NCBI RefSeq assembly: GCF_001315105.1
Contig: NZ_BAZR01000026.1
Location: forward strand, 1-64,000
DNA: 64,000 nucleotides
Direction of reading: 5' to 3'
Source: Paenibacillus sp. JCM 10914
GTDB taxonomy: Bacteria > Bacillota > Bacilli > Paenibacillales > Paenibacillaceae
The position numbers and the translations under genes were made by a program. Of this stretch, positions 35,658 through 43,710 are shown one piece after another (within the stretch, counting starts at the first letter, position 1; every line of letters starts with the position of its first letter). Under the pieces are notes generated by a model. It had not been told where the DNA came from. It ran no database searches and worked only from the letters and a program-made list of their open reading frames with translations.

Positions 35658-35668
35658 ATGTTCAATAT
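35658..35668. promoter_or_regulatory. Probable operator in front of the GntR-LacI regulator
   Basis: ATGTTCAATAT differs by one base from the operators at 34094 and 34254 and lies 25 bases before the regulator start, where it could give autoregulation. Confidence 0.5.
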
Positions 35669-35713
35669 ATAAATTACGAAAGATGCAATCGTTTTATTCC
35701 ATGTCATTTGATA

Positions 35714-36073
35714 TTATTCTTGTTTTTTCTCGTAGTAATAACCTCTTATTGTTAACTGTTTTGTATCTTTGGTCACTTTACTAAGATCTTCACTAACAAC
35801 TTCCTCTGGTGGAAATTGTTTGGGGAAAGGTGCATAATAAAATTCTCCATGTTTAGTTACTACACTTCCTACCGGTTCCGTTCGAGCTCTTCTATCGTAT
35901 TCAATTTGCCAATCTTCTAATGCTTCTTTTTCATTTGGAGGAGTGGTGTCATTAATAGTCGAGTCTACAACTTGCTTAGTATCTATTGGTTCTCTAATTA
36001 TAAAAAATGCGCCTATTAATACAAGACAACATGATGTAATGATTATAGATATTCTTAAACGCTTCTTATTCAT
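35714..36073 (-). CDS. Small membrane-anchored protein, unknown
   Basis: The protein has about 119 residues with a basic N-terminus and one membrane helix (ISIIITSCCLVLIGAFFII), then a hydrophilic outside domain with EKEALEDWQIEYDRRARTEP and YYAPFPKQFPPEEVVSEDLSK. No known family is recognised. ATG 36073 is preferred since AAGGG lies 9 bases upstream. It is monocistronic between the sugar regulator and a repeat copy. Confidence 0.65.
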   Translation of the reverse strand: MNKKRLRISIIITSCCLVLIGAFFIIREPIDTKQVVDSTINDTTPPNEKEALEDWQIEYDRRARTEPVGSVVTKHGEFYYAPFPKQFPPEEVVSEDLSKVTKDTKQLTIRGYYYEKKQE

Positions 36074-36246
36074 GATCATCAACCCTTCTATAATGTTATT
36101 AATTGTAGAACATAGCATTAATATATCCATTGCTAGAAATAGGATATTATTCCGAATTAACAACCATTACTTGGTATGTACCAGGAGGTACTCGCCTTAT
36201 CTTTCCTACAGATAATTACCTTTACATTCCATAAAAGTATTGTATT

Positions 36247-36336
36247 ATCCTGCCTGTTAGTTAAATGAAATTGCATGTAAACCCAGCTAGATACTTTTCT
36301 AATCGGTAATCGGTACAAGTTCTTGTCCTTGGCTTA
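36247..36336 (+). repeat. Dispersed intergenic repeat, copy 4 (left half)
   Basis: It reads TATCCTGCCTGTTAGTTAAA, then TCTAATCGGTAATCGG and ACAAGTTCTTGTCCTTGGC, which match the left half of copy 2; the hairpin half is missing. The break falls in the centre of the inverted pair. Confidence 0.7.
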
Positions 36337-36376
36337 TAATACCCCACTTATCACATCGGTTTTATATAAAAAAAGA

Positions 36377-36406
36377 TTGACTGCTTGACCGTCCGGACAG
36401 TATAGT
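36377..36406 (+). promoter_or_regulatory. Promoter and palindromic operator of the TetR gene
   Basis: TTGACT (36377-36382) and TATAGT (36401-36406) are 18 bases apart. The spacer contains ACCGTCCGGACAGT (36388-36401), an inverted repeat with a single mismatch, as expected for an autorepressing TetR protein. Confidence 0.65.
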
Positions 36407-36424
36407 ATTGCTGGAGGTGTTGCC

Positions 36425-36985
36425 ATGAATCGGAATTCGAAACGCGACGCCATACTGAAGGTAACCTGCCAATTGGTTAGGGAAATGGGCGCTTCCCACC
36501 TTACATTGGACGCGGTTGCCAGAGAAGCAGGCGTTAGCAAAGGCGGGCTTCTATACCATTTTCCTACCAAGGAAAGCCTTATCCAGGCAGCCCTAGAAGA
36601 CTTTTTGGACCGATTCGATTCGGACACCGTCGCAGAAACAACAAGCAGTACCACGCTTCATAACGGTTGGGCACAAGCCTATCTAAAAAAGACATTCGAG
36701 ATCAGCAAAGACGATCTGGAGATGAGCTTTGGGATACTAGCTGCCGCCTCCAGCAATCCTGATTTACTCGAACCGATGCGGCAGCGCTACCTCGCGTGGC
36801 ACAGCCGCATGATAGCCGAATGTGAGGATCCGATTGAAGCGACCATAGCCCGACTTGCCGCAGACGGTATATTCTTTTGCGAACTCTTTGGATTTGCTCC
36901 GTTAGATAACCAACTGCGCGCGGATACGCTCTCTTATCTGTTGAACAAGGTAGAGCGCAAGCAACCATTACGAACAGACACCTAA
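36425..36985 (+). CDS. TetR family transcriptional regulator
   Basis: The 186-residue protein has the TetR helix-turn-helix in LTLDAVAREAGVSKGGLLYHFPTKESLIQAAL (residues 25-56) and a ligand domain with a C-terminal TetR_C-like segment (FGILAAASSNPDLLEPMRQRYLAW). GGAGGTGTTGCC precedes the ATG. A palindrome in its own promoter suggests autoregulation. The next genes on the same strand, after a terminator-like hairpin, are a sulfonate transport operon that it may also control; no copy of the palindrome was seen there. Confidence 0.88.
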   Translation: MNRNSKRDAILKVTCQLVREMGASHLTLDAVAREAGVSKGGLLYHFPTKESLIQAALEDFLDRFDSDTVAETTSSTTLHNGWAQAYLKKTFEISKDDLEMSFGILAAASSNPDLLEPMRQRYLAWHSRMIAECEDPIEATIARLAADGIFFCELFGFAPLDNQLRADTLSYLLNKVERKQPLRTDT

Positions 36986-37043
36986 GCCTCTATGTTTCTA
37001 AACAACCACAAAGGAGTTATCGTTCCCCTCCACCTGACATCAG

Positions 37044-37110
37044 GAGAGACAATCGCGAGCCGTTGGCCGATCAAAAGGCCGAGCGTTTCGATAGGATGCT
37101 CTCTTTTTTT
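37044..37110 (+). terminator. Nested hairpin with T7 tract
   Basis: GAGAG pairs with CTCTC, ATCG with CGAT and TTGGCC with GGCCGA around a short A-rich loop; TTTTTTTG follows. It can terminate tetR transcription or attenuate read-through into the sulfonate operon. It does not match any riboswitch consensus known to the writer. Confidence 0.65.
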
Positions 37111-37236
37111 GTTGTCTTTTTACCGAGTTCCTTCTCGGTCACAAGTCAAATCGACTCCCATCTGAACGTTTCAGCACGGCCCCACTTCAATTCTCGGCAT
37201 ACTAAACATTTTCAAAAAAGGATGTGAGCCTTATCG

Positions 37237-38043
37237 ATGGCTAATGTTCAACGATCGACGTCAAGCCGCTTCGATCTCAGGAATGGAATCTATTTAGCCG
37301 TCTCCGCCATATCAGTAGGACTTGTCCTGCTTACGTGGTGGATCGCGAGCAGCAATGAATGGGTTAATCCCTTGTTCTTGCCTTCTCCCGGCGACGTGGG
37401 TTCTGCCTTCGTAACCATCGCCCGGGAAGGATACAAAGGGACCAGCTTGCTTGCGCATATCGGCGCCAGCATGCAGCGCATAGCCGTCGCCCTAATGCTT
37501 GTCTTTCTCACGGCAGTTCCGCTCGGTATCCTTTGCGGAAGAATCCGGCTACTAAGAGCGATCTTCGACCCGTTCATTGAGTTTTACCGCCCTCTTCCAC
37601 CGTTGGCCTATTATTCCCTGCTCGTGCTTTGGTTCGGAATCCAAGACACGTCCAAAATCATTCTATTGTTCCTGGGCGGCTTCGCGCCTATGTTTATTGC
37701 CGCCGTGTACAGCGCGCGCCGCATCCCGATCGATCGAATCAACGGGGCCAAGTCCTTGGGTGCCAACAAGTTGGGGCTATACGCGTACGTCATCTTCCCT
37801 TCTTGCCTACCCGATCTGCTTACCGGTTTGCGCACGGCCGTCGGTGTCACGTACGCCACCTTGGTCGCCGCAGAGATGATCGCCGCCGTTTCCGGCATTG
37901 GCTGGATGGTACTGGATGCCAGTAAATACTTGCGCAGCGATATTATTTACGCCGTCATAATCCTTATGGGAATGATCGCAATTCTTATCGACACAGCCAT
38001 CAGGCTGCTCATTCAACGGGTCTCGCCGTGGATTGAACAATAA
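37237..38043 (+). CDS. Sulfonate/taurine-type ABC permease
   Basis: The 268-residue membrane protein has six helices and the BPD permease loop in INGAKSLGANKLGLYAYVIFPSCLPDLLTG, typical of SsuC/TauC/NrtB permeases. It forms the channel of an importer whose binding protein and ATPase are the next two genes. An AAAGGATGTGAG stretch lies upstream of the ATG, with longer than normal spacing. Presence of an SsuD-type monooxygenase at the end of the operon points to alkanesulfonates or taurine as substrate. Confidence 0.88.
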   Translation: MANVQRSTSSRFDLRNGIYLAVSAISVGLVLLTWWIASSNEWVNPLFLPSPGDVGSAFVTIAREGYKGTSLLAHIGASMQRIAVALMLVFLTAVPLGILCGRIRLLRAIFDPFIEFYRPLPPLAYYSLLVLWFGIQDTSKIILLFLGGFAPMFIAAVYSARRIPIDRINGAKSLGANKLGLYAYVIFPSCLPDLLTGLRTAVGVTYATLVAAEMIAAVSGIGWMVLDASKYLRSDIIYAVIILMGMIAILIDTAIRLLIQRVSPWIEQ

Positions 38044-38067
38044 CTAAAGAAAAAGGAGCTCATCCCT

Positions 38068-39153
38068 ATGAATCTGAAATTAGTTACTTTTAGACCGTTT
38101 CGTCTAGCGACAACCTTTATGCTGTTAGCCTTCGTGCTGACGGTTGCAGCCTGCAGCCATCCACCTGGTGAGTCGCAAGGCCAAACCAAAGATGCGTCAA
38201 CCACATCCGATAGCCAATCCAACGAGCTTCCGAAAGAAATCCGGATTGGTTATCAGGTTTCGCCCAACGGGGAACTGGTTGCGAAAGCGCTGGGCCTTGC
38301 GGAGAAGAAATTCCCCGACGTCACCGTAACATGGTTAAAGTTCGATTCCGGGCGCGATGTGAATACCGCTATGGCTAGCGGTAGCATTGATTTCGGACTG
38401 GTCGGGACCCCTCCAGGCGCCTCGGGCATCGCCCAAGGCTTACCGAACAAGATTTACTACATTCATGATGTCATCGGAGAGAGCGAAGCACTCGTGGTGC
38501 AGGACCATTCCGGTATTCAGTCTCTTCAAGATTTGAAAGGCAAGACCATTGCTACTACCTTCGGCTCCACTTCGCATTTCAGCCTGTTGTCGGCTCTTAA
38601 ACAAGCTGGTACGGATCCGGCCAGCCTCAAAATCATTGACATGCAAGCTCCGGACCTCATAGCTGCCTGGCAGCGTGGCGACATTGACGGCGCATACACC
38701 TGGCAGCCTGTGCAATCTAAACTTCTTGCAGATAACGGCGTAGTCGTGATTACCTCCAAGGAAGTCGCCGAAAAAGGCGCATTAACCGGTGAATTCGGCG
38801 TTGTTCACAACGACTTTGCCGCAAAATACCCGGGGGTCGTCAGACTTTATATCGAAGTGCTCGATGAAGGGACAAAATATTACCGGGATCATCCGCAAGA
38901 AGCAGCCGAAGCTTTATCCAGAGAGCTCGGATTGTCGACTGAGGAAACCCTGAAAGCCATGAATGAAATTACGGTACTTGACGCAGCGGCACAGACGAAT
39001 GTGCAATATCTGGGGACACCAGATCAACCCGGTCAATTCGCTGCGTTATTAAAACAAACTGCTGATTTCCTCGTGGAGCAGCAGTCGATAAAGAGTGCGC
39101 CAGAGCTTGGCGTGTTCGAGGCGGCGCTTCTCAACAATCTGTATACCGAATAA
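38068..39153 (+). CDS. Sulfonate/taurine-type ABC substrate-binding lipoprotein
   Basis: The 361-residue precursor has lipobox TVAACSH near residue 28. The mature part shows SsuA/TauA landmarks: IRIGYQVSPNGELVAKALGL, DFGLVGTPPGASGIAQGL, LQDLKGKTIATTFGSTSHF and APDLIAAWQRGDIDGAYTWQP. It captures the sulfonate outside the cell. AAAAAGGAGCTC precedes the ATG. It sits 24 bases after the permease gene. Confidence 0.9.
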   Translation: MNLKLVTFRPFRLATTFMLLAFVLTVAACSHPPGESQGQTKDASTTSDSQSNELPKEIRIGYQVSPNGELVAKALGLAEKKFPDVTVTWLKFDSGRDVNTAMASGSIDFGLVGTPPGASGIAQGLPNKIYYIHDVIGESEALVVQDHSGIQSLQDLKGKTIATTFGSTSHFSLLSALKQAGTDPASLKIIDMQAPDLIAAWQRGDIDGAYTWQPVQSKLLADNGVVVITSKEVAEKGALTGEFGVVHNDFAAKYPGVVRLYIEVLDEGTKYYRDHPQEAAEALSRELGLSTEETLKAMNEITVLDAAAQTNVQYLGTPDQPGQFAALLKQTADFLVEQQSIKSAPELGVFEAALLNNLYTE

Positions 39154-39193
39154 CGAAACTTGATATTTAATAACTAGAAAGGCGGAAAGAACC

Positions 39194-40037
39194 ATGAGCG
39201 TGGCAAGACAGGCAACGGGCGACATCGACGCGAATTCAACTGAACAAGCGCCATCCCTATTATCCGTTTCGCCGTCTGGTATCTGGCTGACGGACATCTC
39301 GCTAACGTATCGCCAAGATCATGACGAAGTCCAGGTCTTGGACCAGATCGAACTCTCCCTTTCGCCGGATGAATTCGTTTGTGTCGTTGGACCTTCAGGA
39401 TGCGGGAAATCGTCACTGCTCCATATCTTAGCCGGATATTTGAAACCTTCAAGCGGGTCTGTCTCCATTGACGGCGAGGTCCATACTAAACCGACGCCCC
39501 AAGTCGGCGTCGTATTCCAGCATGCTAATCTATTCCCATGGTTATCTGTTACCGGTAACGTGGAGTTTGGGCTACGGATGGCCGGATTGTCCAGAAAGGA
39601 ACGCAAACAGAGAGCGGCAGGTACATCGAGATGGTTGGTCTTGAGGGAGCTTCATCGCGGCTGCCTCATCAGCTTTCCGGAGGCATGAAACAGCGGACGG
39701 CATTGGCACGGACATTGGCGACCGAGCTCGAATCGTATTGATGGACGAACCTTTCAGCGCTTTGGACGCGCTTGCCCGGGAGTCAATGCAACAGCATGTG
39801 CGCCGAATTTGGCGGCAGACCCGCCGATGCTTTTTCTTCATTACGCACGATGTAGATGAAGCGCTGCTGCTGGGGCGCCGAATCATCGTTATGCAATCGA
39901 ATCCTGGCAGAATCGTTCAGGATATCAGCAACCCTCTATTTAAAGATTCGGAGATAGAAGGCTTTCAGGAATTGCGCGCTGCCAAGGAGTATGCCGCTTT
40001 ACGGCACGAACTGGTATCTCTTATCGCGGGCCGCTGA
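39194..40037 (+). pseudogene. Sulfonate/taurine-type ABC ATPase, two frameshifts
   Basis: The first frame gives Walker A GPSGCGKSS, Q-loop VVFQHANLFPWLSV and GLSRKERKQRAAG. Near 39620 one G is missing; the next frame then reads YIEMVGLEGASSRLPHQLSGG and MKQRTALARTLATE with the signature motif. Near 39726 one C is missing; restoring it gives PRIVLMDEPFSALDAL, and the last frame continues FFFITHDVDEALLLGRRI to the end. The complete protein has about 281 residues with an unusual 35-residue N-terminal extension. Both losses are in short homopolymers. It energises the importer encoded by the two genes upstream. Confidence 0.88.
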
Positions 40038-40066
40038 ACCACATAAACGAAAGGAGCGAGCATCAT

Positions 40067-41192
40067 ATGGAAATGTTTTGGTATTTGCCAACCATGGGGG
40101 ACGGAAGATATTTGGGGACATCCCGGGGGGCCAAAATAACCGACTTGCACTATTTTCGACAAATCGCCCAAGCGGTAGACCGGCTCGGTTACACCGGCAT
40201 GCTGGTTCCTACCGGCCATGCATGCGAGGACGGTTGGATCGTAGCTTCTGCACTCATTCAGCTACCGAGAGATTGAAATTTCTCGTTGCCGTACGCCCTG
40301 GAGGCATCTCGGTAAGCATTGCCGCCAGAATGGCGGCATCCTTCGATCGGCTTTCCTCTGGCAGGCTGCTTATTAATGTCGTTGCGGGCGGCGATCCGGT
40401 AGAAATGAGAGGCGACGGAATCTTCCTTTCGCATGGCGAACGCTATGAAGTAACGGATGAATTTCTCGAAGTATGGAATAAGCTCATGACCGGCGAGAGC
40501 GTCACTTTCCAGGGCAAGCATATTCAAGTGGAAGGCGCCAAGCTGCAATATGGCCCATTTAGCCGCCAATCTCCTCCACTGTTTATCGGTGCTTCTTCGG
40601 AAGCCGGACACGATGTCGCCGCCAAGCATATCGATACCTACTTGACCTGGGCCGAGACGCCCGCCATGGTATCTGAGAAGATTGCAGACGTAAGAGAGCG
40701 TGCAAGGCAACGTGGAGGAGTATCAAAGTGGGTTTGCGCGTTCAAGTCATCGTTCGGGAAACATCAGAGGAAGCATGGGATGCAGCCCATAAGCTTATTT
40801 CACATGTCACCGAGGATGATGTTAATGAGGCGCAGTCGTTGCTGCATCGTTTCGATTCCGTGGGACAGCGCCGTATGAGCCAGCTTGTGCACCAACATCG
40901 GAATGATCTTGAAATCAGTCCCAATCTATGGGCGGGTATTGGGCAAGTCAGGGGCGGTGTCGGTACGGCACTGGTCGGCAGCGCGGATGAAGTGGCAGAG
41001 CGTTTGCAGGAATACGCAGACCTTGGGATAGATACCTTCATCTTATCGGGTTACCCGCATCTGGAAGAAGCGTATCGAATTGCCGAACTCCTGTTTCCGA
41101 GACTTCCGGTTACCTATTCTGCACCGCCCGAGGAAACGAAATGGGTAGCGATGGGTGAGCTTCTTGCCGAAAATCGAAAACCCAAGCCGTAA
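40067..41192 (+). pseudogene. Flavin-dependent alkanesulfonate monooxygenase (SsuD type), two frameshifts
   Basis: Three frames join to a luciferase-like monooxygenase of about 376 residues: MEMFWYLPTMGDGRYLG and VDRLGYTGMLVPTG, then (one C missing near 40259) ATERLKFLVAVRPGGISVSI, AASFDRLSSGRLLINVVAGG, GRYEVTDEF-like text and PPLFIGASSEAG, then (one base missing near 40729) GLRVQVIVRETSEEAWDAAH, GVGTALVGSADEVAERLQEY and FILSGYPHLEEAYRIAELLF. These are SsuD landmarks. It cleaves sulfonates to sulfite and aldehyde with FMNH2 from a separate reductase, which is not in the window. AAAGGAGCGAG precedes the ATG. It closes the uptake operon; a terminator follows at 41279. Confidence 0.88.
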
Positions 41193-41278
41193 GCATGGCC
41201 TGATCAAGCGCAGAATCCAATGAATTCGTTCTTCCTTGGTAACCACTCTCGGTGCCAACTTTTAATCCTAGAGCATGC

Positions 41279-41314
41279 AAAGGGTGACTTCCCAAATCGA
41301 AGTCACCCTTTTGG
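41279..41314. terminator. Terminator between the sulfonate operon and the hydrolase gene
   Basis: AAAGGGTGACTTC and GAAGTCACCCTTT form a perfect stem; T runs exist on both sides, so it can serve both converging transcripts. Confidence 0.85.
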
Positions 41315-41384
41315 GGTTGTTTTTAGGTTACGACTCCAATAATGAATTCTTATCCTTGTCCTGCGATAATGTCGTATTTTTAAA

Positions 41385-42278
41385 TTATCCAGTGCGCCGG
41401 GCTGTCCGTTCGATTCCATTAACAATGGTTTCAAACAGTTGCGGTGGCAGATCATGTCCCATGCCTTCAAGCAACATGAACTCTGCACCAGCGATGGCTT
41501 GTGCCGTGTCTTTGCCACATGCGGGGACAAACATCGGGTCATCCGTTCCATGAATAATTAATGCTGGAACGTTTACTTTGGCCAGATGCGGACGACGGTC
41601 GCCAGAAACGGCAATTGCTGCGATTTGTCGCCCAACACTGCCCGGGTCATAAGCTCGCTGAACTTCCTCTCGAATGAGCGAACGATACTCATTCGCTTCG
41701 AACGGATAGCCGGTACCGGCAATGCGTTTGGCAAAAGCTAGGCTATGCGCCAAATACCCTGCCTCATCCTCCATCGGATTCGGTGCTGGTCGAGTCATCA
41801 ATGCCATAACTTCTGGGGATGTTGGTGGGAGGTCCGGATTTCCTGTTGTCGACATGATGGAAGTAAGGGACAGAACCCGTTCCGGGTATCTGCTGGCTGC
41901 AAGCTGGGCAATCATACCGCCCATCGAGCGTCCAACGAAATGTGCCTTTTTTACCCCTAGGGCATCGAGCAGTCCGATCGCATCGTCAGACATATCATGA
42001 AGTGTATATGGAATATCCGGGCGCTGTCCCGCCATAAGTGTTTTTGCGAGCGCTTCGAAATCTAACGTAGCGTGATGACTAAAGTGTGTGGATAGACCAG
42101 TATCACGATTGTCAAAGCGAATAACTCTAAATCCTCGAGCGGCCAACATCTCACAAAATGGAACTGTCCAACGGATCATTTGGGTTCCAAGCCCGGCTAT
42201 CAGGAGAATGGTTTCTTCAGTTTCGTTGCCATAGCTGTCATAGGCGAGATCAATACCGTTTACTCTCAGAATATTCAT
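41385..42278 (-). CDS. Alpha/beta hydrolase
   Basis: The 297-residue enzyme has the oxyanion segment LIAGLGTQMIRW, the nucleophile elbow GRSMGG (Ser near residue 106), an acid in IIHGTDDPMF and the catalytic His in EGMGHDLPP. The RFDNRDTGLS motif after strand 4 is shared with aclacinomycin-methylesterase-like and TAP-type hydrolases. Substrate is probably an ester or lactone. AAGGAGAAGACAACA precedes ATG 42278. It starts 19 bases after the DUF1330 gene and is probably in an operon with it and DUF2239. Confidence 0.87.
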   Translation of the reverse strand: MNILRVNGIDLAYDSYGNETEETILLIAGLGTQMIRWTVPFCEMLAARGFRVIRFDNRDTGLSTHFSHHATLDFEALAKTLMAGQRPDIPYTLHDMSDDAIGLLDALGVKKAHFVGRSMGGMIAQLAASRYPERVLSLTSIMSTTGNPDLPPTSPEVMALMTRPAPNPMEDEAGYLAHSLAFAKRIAGTGYPFEANEYRSLIREEVQRAYDPGSVGRQIAAIAVSGDRRPHLAKVNVPALIIHGTDDPMFVPACGKDTAQAIAGAEFMLLEGMGHDLPPQLFETIVNGIERTARRTG

Positions 42279-42296
42279 TGTTGTCTTCTCCTTCAT

Positions 42297-42737
42297 TTAA
42301 GTGACATTAGTAAGCTCTGTTATGGGGAGCAGGCGAGAATCTTCAATGGCAGCAGTCCGATGTCCAATCCCTGCCAAGTACGCTGTATGATCCGAAAAAG
42401 CAAGAAACGACTGCATGCTGCTTTGACGAATCAACATGACAAAATCCCAACTTTCGTCTTCGGGACCAATCAGATATTCCCCACCATTGCCCATAAAAAC
42501 GATCTCCCCCTCACTTTCATGTAAAAATGGGAGTGTGTGTTTAATGTATCGGTCGAAAGCTTCCGCCCCACTGATCGGTTCATCAGGGGCTAGTTCAGGG
42601 TGAGATGTGTAGTCTGCGATATCACGAAAACGCAGCAGATTTAACATGAATATACACCCCTCAATGTTTCGGCGTACAAATTTCATGCCATTGTTTTGAG
42701 TCGGTTCAATGTAACGAATCATTTTAGTCAAGCTCAT
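42297..42737 (-). CDS. DUF1330 family protein
   Basis: The 146-residue protein has the dimeric ferredoxin-like fold pattern of DUF1330: MLNLLRFRDIADY, AEAFDRY-like GAEAFDRYIKHTLPF, GEYLIGPEDESWDFVMLIRQ and FLAFSDHTAYLAGIGHRTAAI. Function is not known; relatives sit beside oxidoreductases and hydrolases. AAGGAATGTT precedes ATG 42737. It lies between DUF2239 and the hydrolase on the same strand. Confidence 0.8.
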   Translation of the reverse strand: MSLTKMIRYIEPTQNNGMKFVRRNIEGCIFMLNLLRFRDIADYTSHPELAPDEPISGAEAFDRYIKHTLPFLHESEGEIVFMGNGGEYLIGPEDESWDFVMLIRQSSMQSFLAFSDHTAYLAGIGHRTAAIEDSRLLPITELTNVT

Positions 42738-42754
42738 AACATTCCTTTCAATAA

Positions 42755-43366
42755 TTAGGTCTCTTCCTTTATGAATACATTCTCGGCTAATGTTTTGATA
42801 TGGTCTCTGATATCGGGTGCCCAATCGTCAATCAATTGGTAAAAACGATCCTGATTTCCAGCATACAATGCTCTCAAGGCCTCTTCGTGCTGAGGGAAAT
42901 CGCCCGCCATTGCCGTCATAAAATGATAACTTGCTTCTTGTGCCGCGCGAACCTTACTCTCATTTTTCCCAGAACGACGAGCTTCATCGACCAGTTTTCG
43001 CAAAGTTACAGAGGCTCCTCCAGGTTGAGATTTAAGCCAATCCCAATGTCGAGGAAGCAAAGTAACCTCACCAGATACCACCCCCAGCTTGGGGCGCCCA
43101 ACCCGCCTTGTTGGTTGTTTGCTTTCTTCCGTGGCTGGTGCATGGCCAGCGTGATTACTTAACCGTTGAAGTACCTCAGCTGTTTTTCCACGAAAATCAA
43201 TATCGATTGGTTTTCCGGTCAAATCGTTAAAAATAAGCAGTTGGGCGATTTCCTTATCATCCAGGGTATCCTTTACGATAGCAACAACGTACTGCAATGT
43301 CCCTTTGGCAATACGCTCTCCCCCTACAAAGGCAGTACAGTTTATTTGAGTTAGTTCAGTCTGCAT
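42755..43366 (-). CDS. DUF2239 family protein
   Basis: The 203-residue protein matches DUF2239: an N-terminal domain (CTAFVGGERIAKGTL, FNDLTGKPIDIDFRGK), a basic linker with RRVGRPKLGVVSGEVTLLPRHWDWL, and SVTLRKLVDEARR. The middle part looks like a ribbon-helix-helix or YdeI-type C-terminal segment (PGGASVTLRKLVDEARR), which suggests DNA binding; this is inference. GAAGGAGGT precedes the ATG at 43366. Its promoter is overlapped by two copies of ACCCGGGTA, so the gene is tightly regulated, perhaps by its own product. Confidence 0.82.
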   Translation of the reverse strand: MQTELTQINCTAFVGGERIAKGTLQYVVAIVKDTLDDKEIAQLLIFNDLTGKPIDIDFRGKTAEVLQRLSNHAGHAPATEESKQPTRRVGRPKLGVVSGEVTLLPRHWDWLKSQPGGASVTLRKLVDEARRSGKNESKVRAAQEASYHFMTAMAGDFPQHEEALRALYAGNQDRFYQLIDDWAPDIRDHIKTLAENVFIKEET

Positions 43367-43400
43367 TTTATACCTCCTTCTTTAGAGCTCTTGTTCAATA

Positions 43401-43442
43401 ATTATACCCGGGTAAAAATAAAAGATCAATATCACCCGGGTA
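43401..43442 (-). promoter_or_regulatory. Promoter with twin ACCCGGGTA operators for the DUF2239 operon
   Basis: On the minus strand TTGATC (43424-43429) and TATAAT (43401-43406) are 17 bases apart, an excellent promoter. TACCCGGGTA (43405-43414) overlaps the -10 box, and ACCCGGGTA (43434-43442) lies just upstream of the -35 box. Both are inverted repeats flanked by AT. Confidence 0.75.
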
Positions 43443-43554
43443 TAATTATATATCTTGTGAATTTGGCGCACCATTTCTAGAGAATCATCGGTACTTTTTT
43501 GTTCATATCGGTTACCAGTCCAATTGAGGTGTTTCTTAATACTACTTATTTTAG

Positions 43555-43676
43555 ATATATGCCTAATCGGCAATCGGATTATGTTCTTGTCCTTGGCACG
43601 GGACACGTACTTGTACCGATAAAATAAAAAAAGCCGCTAATATTAACGACTTCAGTGTCCCCCGACAAAAGGACAC
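43555..43676 (+). repeat. Dispersed intergenic repeat, copy 5
   Basis: GCCTAATCGGCAATCGG, TGTTCTTGTCCTTGGC, GGGACACGTACTTGTACCG, AAAAAAAGCCGCTAA and CCCCCGACAA follow the family order. On the minus strand it stands 35 bases after the MFS gene and provides a hairpin with T run. Confidence 0.75.
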
Positions 43677-43710
43677 CTCCTTTCCTTTTGACCAAAACCT
43701 ATTCATCTTT

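Noticed and set aside
37044..37110. A metabolite riboswitch before the sulfonate operon
   Set aside because: The sequence was compared by memory with S-box, glycine, TPP and guanidine consensus motifs and none fits; a nested terminator hairpin explains it.
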